Shown: positions 6,650 to 9,058 of the stretch, one piece after another
Layout: every line of letters starts with the position of its first letter
Numbering within the stretch: the stretch's first letter is position 1
NCBI GenBank assembly: GCA_025355115.1
Contig: JANXLO010000704.1
Span: 1 to 9,058 of the forward strand
Reading direction: 5' to 3'
DNA length: 9,058 bases
Origin: Chthonomonadaceae bacterium
GTDB lineage: Bacteria; Armatimonadota; Chthonomonadetes; Chthonomonadales; Chthonomonadaceae
Position numbers and translations under genes: made by a program
Notes under the pieces: model-generated
What the model saw: the letters and a program-made list of their open reading frames with translations, nothing else
Databases searched by the model: none
Told to the model about the DNA's origin: nothing

Positions 6650-6655
6650 CTCCTC
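6650..6655 (-). promoter_or_regulatory. Ribosome binding site of the reductase gene
   Basis: GAGGAG on the minus strand lies 6 nt before the ATG at 6643. It supports that start and independent translation of the reductase rather than coupling to the permease gene. Confidence 0.8.
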
Positions 6656-6667
6656 ATCGTATCGGAA

Positions 6668-6696
6668 ATTATAGAGCAGGAGGGTTCCTGACTAAA
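6668..6696 (-). promoter_or_regulatory. Candidate promoter of the reductase gene with a dyad in the spacer
   Basis: The minus strand has a perfect TATAAT at 6673-6668 and a weak -35, TTTAGT, at 6696-6691 with a 17-nt spacer. A start near 6661 would leave a leader of about 17 nt. The spacer holds a perfect inverted repeat, CAGGA-ACCC-TCCTG (6690-6677), placed where a repressor would block polymerase. A poor -35 with an ideal -10 is compatible with activator dependence. Confidence 0.5.
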
Positions 6697-6740
6697 TCGT
6701 TCAAAAGAGTTCCCTATTATACACTACACAGGAAGCCGCG

Positions 6741-7529
6741 CTACGGCGACGCGAGCCCCCAACGGCGGCGGACGCGGTTTTCGAGCTGCGTGAACAGCAG
6801 GCGGTCGGCCACCACTCCAATGGCGATCAGAATGGTCATTACCGCGAGCACCTGACTCATGTCGTTCAAGTCGCGCCCGCGCATCAGCGTCTGGCCCAGG
6901 CCGAGAGCGCCGGAGGAGACGGAGAGCAGCTCGCCCGCCATCAGTGAGCGCCATGCGAACGCCCAGCCCTGCTTCGCCCCGCTGATGATCGCCGGAAACG
7001 CCGCCGGAATCAGCACCTCCTTATAGAGGCGTGGGCCGCTCGCGCCCATCATTTTCGCGGCCCGAAGATAGAGGGGCGGGATGTTGCGGATGCCGTCACT
7101 GACCGCAATGGTGACGGCCAACAGAGCGCCCATTAGCGTAACGAACAGGATGGCTTTCTCGCTCGCCCCGAACCAGACTACGGCGAGAGGCAGCCAGCAG
7201 ATGGATGGCAGCGTCTGCAAGCCCAGTGCCAGTGGACCGATCGCGCGCCGCACCGCCGGAACTGTTCCGTTGAGAATGCCGAGCAGCGTTCCCAACATCA
7301 GCGCGATGCCGAACGCGATCAGCAGGCGAAGGAGGCTTATCTTGGTCGCGAGAATGAGCGACCCGTCCTTTACCCCAGAGGCCAACGCCTGCCAGACCTC
7401 CAAAGGCCCGGGAAACAGAGTGCTGTTCCACCACTCGCGCCTATATCCCGTCTCCCATAGTGCCAGCATTAGGATAAAGAACGCGATTGGGGTCACCATC
7501 TCTGCCGCGCGCCCGTTCCGCTTCGACAT
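6741..7529 (-). CDS. ABC transporter permease, nitrate/sulfonate/taurine class
   Basis: Inner-membrane subunit of 262 residues, the usual size for SsuC/TauC/NrtB-like permeases. Membrane segments are seen at about 12-27, 66-88, 97-120, 125-145, 172-192 and 228-246. The cytoplasmic coupling loop that docks on the ATPase is present as YLRAAKMMGASGPRLYKEVL (154-173), followed by IPAAFPAIISG. The ATG at 7529 is chosen because GAGGAG lies 7 nt upstream (7537-7542). It makes the gene overlap the ATPase gene by 89 nt in another frame. An in-frame ATG at 7499 would shorten the overlap but has a poorer ribosome binding site. It pairs with the ATPase and binding protein upstream. Imported substrate is an oxyanion such as an alkanesulfonate or nitrate; sequence alone does not say which. 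Confidence 0.9.
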   Translation of the reverse strand: MSKRNGRAAEMVTPIAFFILMLALWETGYRREWWNSTLFPGPLEVWQALASGVKDGSLILATKISLLRLLIAFGIALMLGTLLGILNGTVPAVRRAIGPLALGLQTLPSICWLPLAVVWFGASEKAILFVTLMGALLAVTIAVSDGIRNIPPLYLRAAKMMGASGPRLYKEVLIPAAFPAIISGAKQGWAFAWRSLMAGELLSVSSGALGLGQTLMRGRDLNDMSQVLAVMTILIAIGVVADRLLFTQLENRVRRRWGLASP

Positions 7530-8379
7530 AGTCGCTCTCCTCGCGGACGATCTTGGCGATCTCGTCCTTCAAATTCGCCAGAATTCGCTGCGCGAATCGC
7601 GCCGTGTCCGGATCTTCAACCGCCCTTGGCCGCTCCAGGGTGATGTTCAGCTCCTGCTTTATGCAGCCAGGCCGTGCCCCCATGCAGATAACTCGATCCC
7701 CGAGCGTGACCGCCTCAAGCACATTGTGCGTCACGAAGACGACTGTCTTGCGCGTCTCGAGCCAGATTCGCTGCACCTCCTCGATGAGCAGATCGCGGGT
7801 CTGCGCGTCAAGGGCGGCGAACGGCTCGTCCATCAGCAGCACGTCCGGATCAAGGGCAAGCGCTCGCGCGATGGCGACTCTCTGCCGCATTCCGCCGGAA
7901 AGCTCGTGAGGATAGGAGTGGGCGAAGCGGCTGAGATGCACCATCTGTAACTGCTCCAGCGCCCGCTCGCGCCGCACTTTCCTGTTCCGCACCGTTTTGA
8001 GCGCGAACTCCACGTTCTGCACCGCCGTCAGCCACGGAAACAGCGCGGCCTCCTGAAAGATCACGGCTCGATCAGGCCCCGCTTTAGTGATCGGAGCGCC
8101 GTCCTTAAACGCCTGTCCCTCGTCCGCAGCTAACAGTCCGGCCATAATGTTGAGCAGGGTGCTCTTGCCGCAGCCTGACGGGCCGACCAGGCAGACGAAC
8201 TCGCCTGCCTGAATGGAGAGGCTGACATTCTCCAGCGCGGCGGGCTGGCCCTGCCTGGTGTCGAACCGTACGCTGACGTTCTCCAGGCTGATCTTGGCAG
8301 GGATCGGGGGACGCGCCGGCAGTGTGCCAATCCGCGTCTCCGGAAATTCATTTTTCGGTTTTGTGATGAACAGCCCCAA
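7441..8379 (-). CDS. ABC transporter ATP-binding protein, nitrate/sulfonate/taurine class
   Basis: Cytoplasmic ATPase of 312 residues that powers the adjacent permease. Motifs in order: Walker A GPSGCGKST (66-74), Q-loop FQEAALFPWLTAVQNV (108-123), signature LSGGMRQRVAIARAL (160-174), Walker B VLLMDEP (180-186), D-loop AALDAQT (188-194) and switch His218 in FVTHNV. All catalytic residues are present. It is longer than the roughly 255 residues common in SsuB/TauB/NrtD-like subunits: about 28 residues precede the ABC fold and a charged tail runs from about 270 to 312. The best start is TTG at 8379 with GGGAG 9 nt upstream; no in-frame ATG occurs before the Walker A region, so a rare start is likely. 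The gene begins 51 nt after the binding-protein stop, and its last 89 nt overlap the permease gene. Confidence 0.92.
   Translation of the reverse strand: MGLFITKPKNEFPETRIGTLPARPPIPAKISLENVSVRFDTRQGQPAALENVSLSIQAGEFVCLVGPSGCGKSTLLNIMAGLLAADEGQAFKDGAPITKAGPDRAVIFQEAALFPWLTAVQNVEFALKTVRNRKVRRERALEQLQMVHLSRFAHSYPHELSGGMRQRVAIARALALDPDVLLMDEPFAALDAQTRDLLIEEVQRIWLETRKTVVFVTHNVLEAVTLGDRVICMGARPGCIKQELNITLERPRAVEDPDTARFAQRILANLKDEIAKIVREESDYVEAERARGRDGDPNRVLYPNAGTMGDGI
7537..7542 (-). promoter_or_regulatory. Ribosome binding site deciding the permease start inside the ATPase gene
   Basis: GAGGAG on the minus strand sits 7 nt before ATG 7529, wholly inside the ATPase reading frame. It is the reason for accepting the long overlap rather than the later ATG at 7499. 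Confidence 0.65.
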
Positions 8380-8381
8380 AA

Positions 8382-8393
8382 GGAGTCACTCCC
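8382..8393 (-). promoter_or_regulatory. Ribosome binding site of the ATPase TTG start, inside a small dyad
   Basis: Minus-strand GGGAG (8393-8389) lies 9 nt before TTG 8379. It is part of GGAGT-G-ACTCC (8392-8382), which can fold as GGAG/CTCC with a 3-nt loop and so pair off the Shine-Dalgarno. The hairpin is small and may be only marginally stable. Confidence 0.4.
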
Positions 8394-8430
8394 GCCTATC
8401 AGTATCGAACGCATCTCTGCGAATTTGAAG

Positions 8431-9058
8431 CTACGGAATCGCGGGCTTGCCGGTCGCCGTCAGAGCGGAGTTGAGCGGCTTCAGGTCGAAGAGATCGGGG
8501 AGGCCGCTCCTATCCTCTTTGCCATAGCCCAGGGACTTCGCCCAGTCCGAGAAGGTGAGCACGGTCTCCCTCAGGGGATCGTACGTGAAGTCCGTGCGGG
8601 AGAGAGCCTGTGTCAGTATGTCAGCGGGAAGGGTCTTTCCGGTCAACGTCTTGATTCGATCCGAGACGAGCTTTCTGCTTTCGTCCGGATGCGCTTTGAT
8701 GTAGGCGACGGTCTCTACATGCGCGGCCAAAAACTTCTGCACAAGGTCGGGATGCTCGTCCAAAAACTTTTTGCGGACGATGACGACGGTGGTGGCGAAC
8801 TGTCTGCCGGACCAGAGATCACGCTCGTCAGAGAGCAGAGTGCCCTTGCCCTCCTTAACGAGGCGCGTCACCCACGGCTCAGGCACCCAGGCTGCATCGA
8901 GGTCTCTTTTCACGAAGAGGGTCAGAGTGTCGGCGGGGGCGTTGGGCAGCACGCTCACCGTCCCGCCTTTGTCGGTGGAACTGAGTTGCGCCTGCTGGAG
9001 CGCATGGCGCAACGAGATGTCCTGAGTGCTTCCGGTCTGAGGGACGCCGACCCGTTTG
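8431..9058 (-). CDS. ABC transporter substrate-binding protein, sulfonate/nitrate/taurine class (N terminus off right edge)
   Basis: The visible C-terminal 208 residues belong to the NMT1/SsuA-like periplasmic binding proteins that deliver oxyanions to this class of importer. Seen features are KRVGVPQTGSTQDISLRHAL at the window edge, APADTLTLFVKRDLDAAWVP (the hinge and ligand-cleft region of this fold), EPWVTRLV, DERDLWSG, and FLDEHPDLVQKFLAAHVE, followed by helical segments to the stop at 8431. From memory the pattern is closest to proteins labelled aliphatic-sulfonate binding, but nitrate and taurine relatives share it. The reading frame stays open to base 9058, so the signal peptide or lipobox is not visible. 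It is the first gene of the importer unit seen here, 51 nt ahead of the ATPase. Any promoter lies beyond the window. Confidence 0.9.
   Translation of the reverse strand, partial: KRVGVPQTGSTQDISLRHALQQAQLSSTDKGGTVSVLPNAPADTLTLFVKRDLDAAWVPEPWVTRLVKEGKGTLLSDERDLWSGRQFATTVVIVRKKFLDEHPDLVQKFLAAHVETVAYIKAHPDESRKLVSDRIKTLTGKTLPADILTQALSRTDFTYDPLRETVLTFSDWAKSLGYGKEDRSGLPDLFDLKPLNSALTATGKPAIP

Noticed and set aside
5735..6691. Plus-strand ORF of 318 codons antisense to the reductase gene
   Set aside because: Long antisense ORFs are expected opposite GC-rich genes. The translation resembles no family, and the opposite strand encodes a clear reductase.
6668..6704. TTGAAC (6704-6699, minus) as the -35 of the reductase promoter
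   Set aside because: It is a better hexamer than TTTAGT, but its spacing to TATAAT is 25 nt, too long for a sigma-70-type promoter.
6716..6721. Second perfect TATAAT (minus strand) between permease and reductase genes
   Set aside because: No acceptable -35 lies 16-18 nt upstream, so I did not call a second promoter.
7081..7950. Plus-strand ORF of 289 codons spanning permease and ATPase genes
   Set aside because: It runs opposite two strongly identified genes and has no domain of its own.

Overview
The window looks like chromosome from a moderately GC-rich free-living bacterium. Seven of the eight genes I can support are on the minus strand. There are no tRNA, rRNA, CRISPR, transposase or phage genes. 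The SARP/AfsR-type ATPase-TPR regulator and the siroheme reductase resemble versions I associate with Armatimonadota, Acidobacteriota or Chloroflexota. That placement is a guess from memory and has not been tested.

Layout from left to right. At 1-425 (minus) is the N-terminal third of phosphopentomutase DeoB, cut by the window edge. At 426-650 is a short divergent intergenic region with a plausible promoter and a small tandem imperfect repeat, leading into an 84-residue orphan ORF (651-905, plus). At 985-4134 (minus) is a 1049-residue AfsR-like regulator: winged helix, BTAD, NB-ARC-type ATPase, TPR. At 4135-4423 is its leader, which also holds a convincing intrinsic terminator for the next gene. 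At 4424-4828 (minus) is a small exported PepSY protein. At 4829-4999 are stacked inverted repeats, including a GC-rich REP-like palindrome. At 5000-6643 (minus) is a ferredoxin-type siroheme/[4Fe-4S] nitrite/sulfite reductase. It is followed, still on the minus strand, by an ABC importer: permease (6741-7529), ATPase (7441-8379) and substrate-binding protein (8431 to the window edge).

The right half is one functional unit, transcribed from right to left: binding protein, ATPase, permease, reductase. The importer belongs to the nitrate/sulfonate/taurine class and the reductase to the nitrite/sulfite class, so the pair handles either nitrate/nitrite or sulfonate/sulfite. The reductase carries Lys at a position where plant and cyanobacterial nitrite reductases carry Asn, and the binding protein reads more like the aliphatic-sulfonate group. 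I therefore lean towards sulfur assimilation without claiming it. No oxygenase or nitrate reductase is present to produce sulfite or nitrite from the imported compound, although genes beyond the right edge are unseen. The reductase also has its own promoter-like sequence with a dyad in the spacer.

I did not find a clearly new multi-gene system. The best leads are a second CxxxC motif in the N-terminal half of the reductase, an 89-nt ATPase/permease gene overlap, the nested hairpins before the PepSY gene, and the orphan small ORF.
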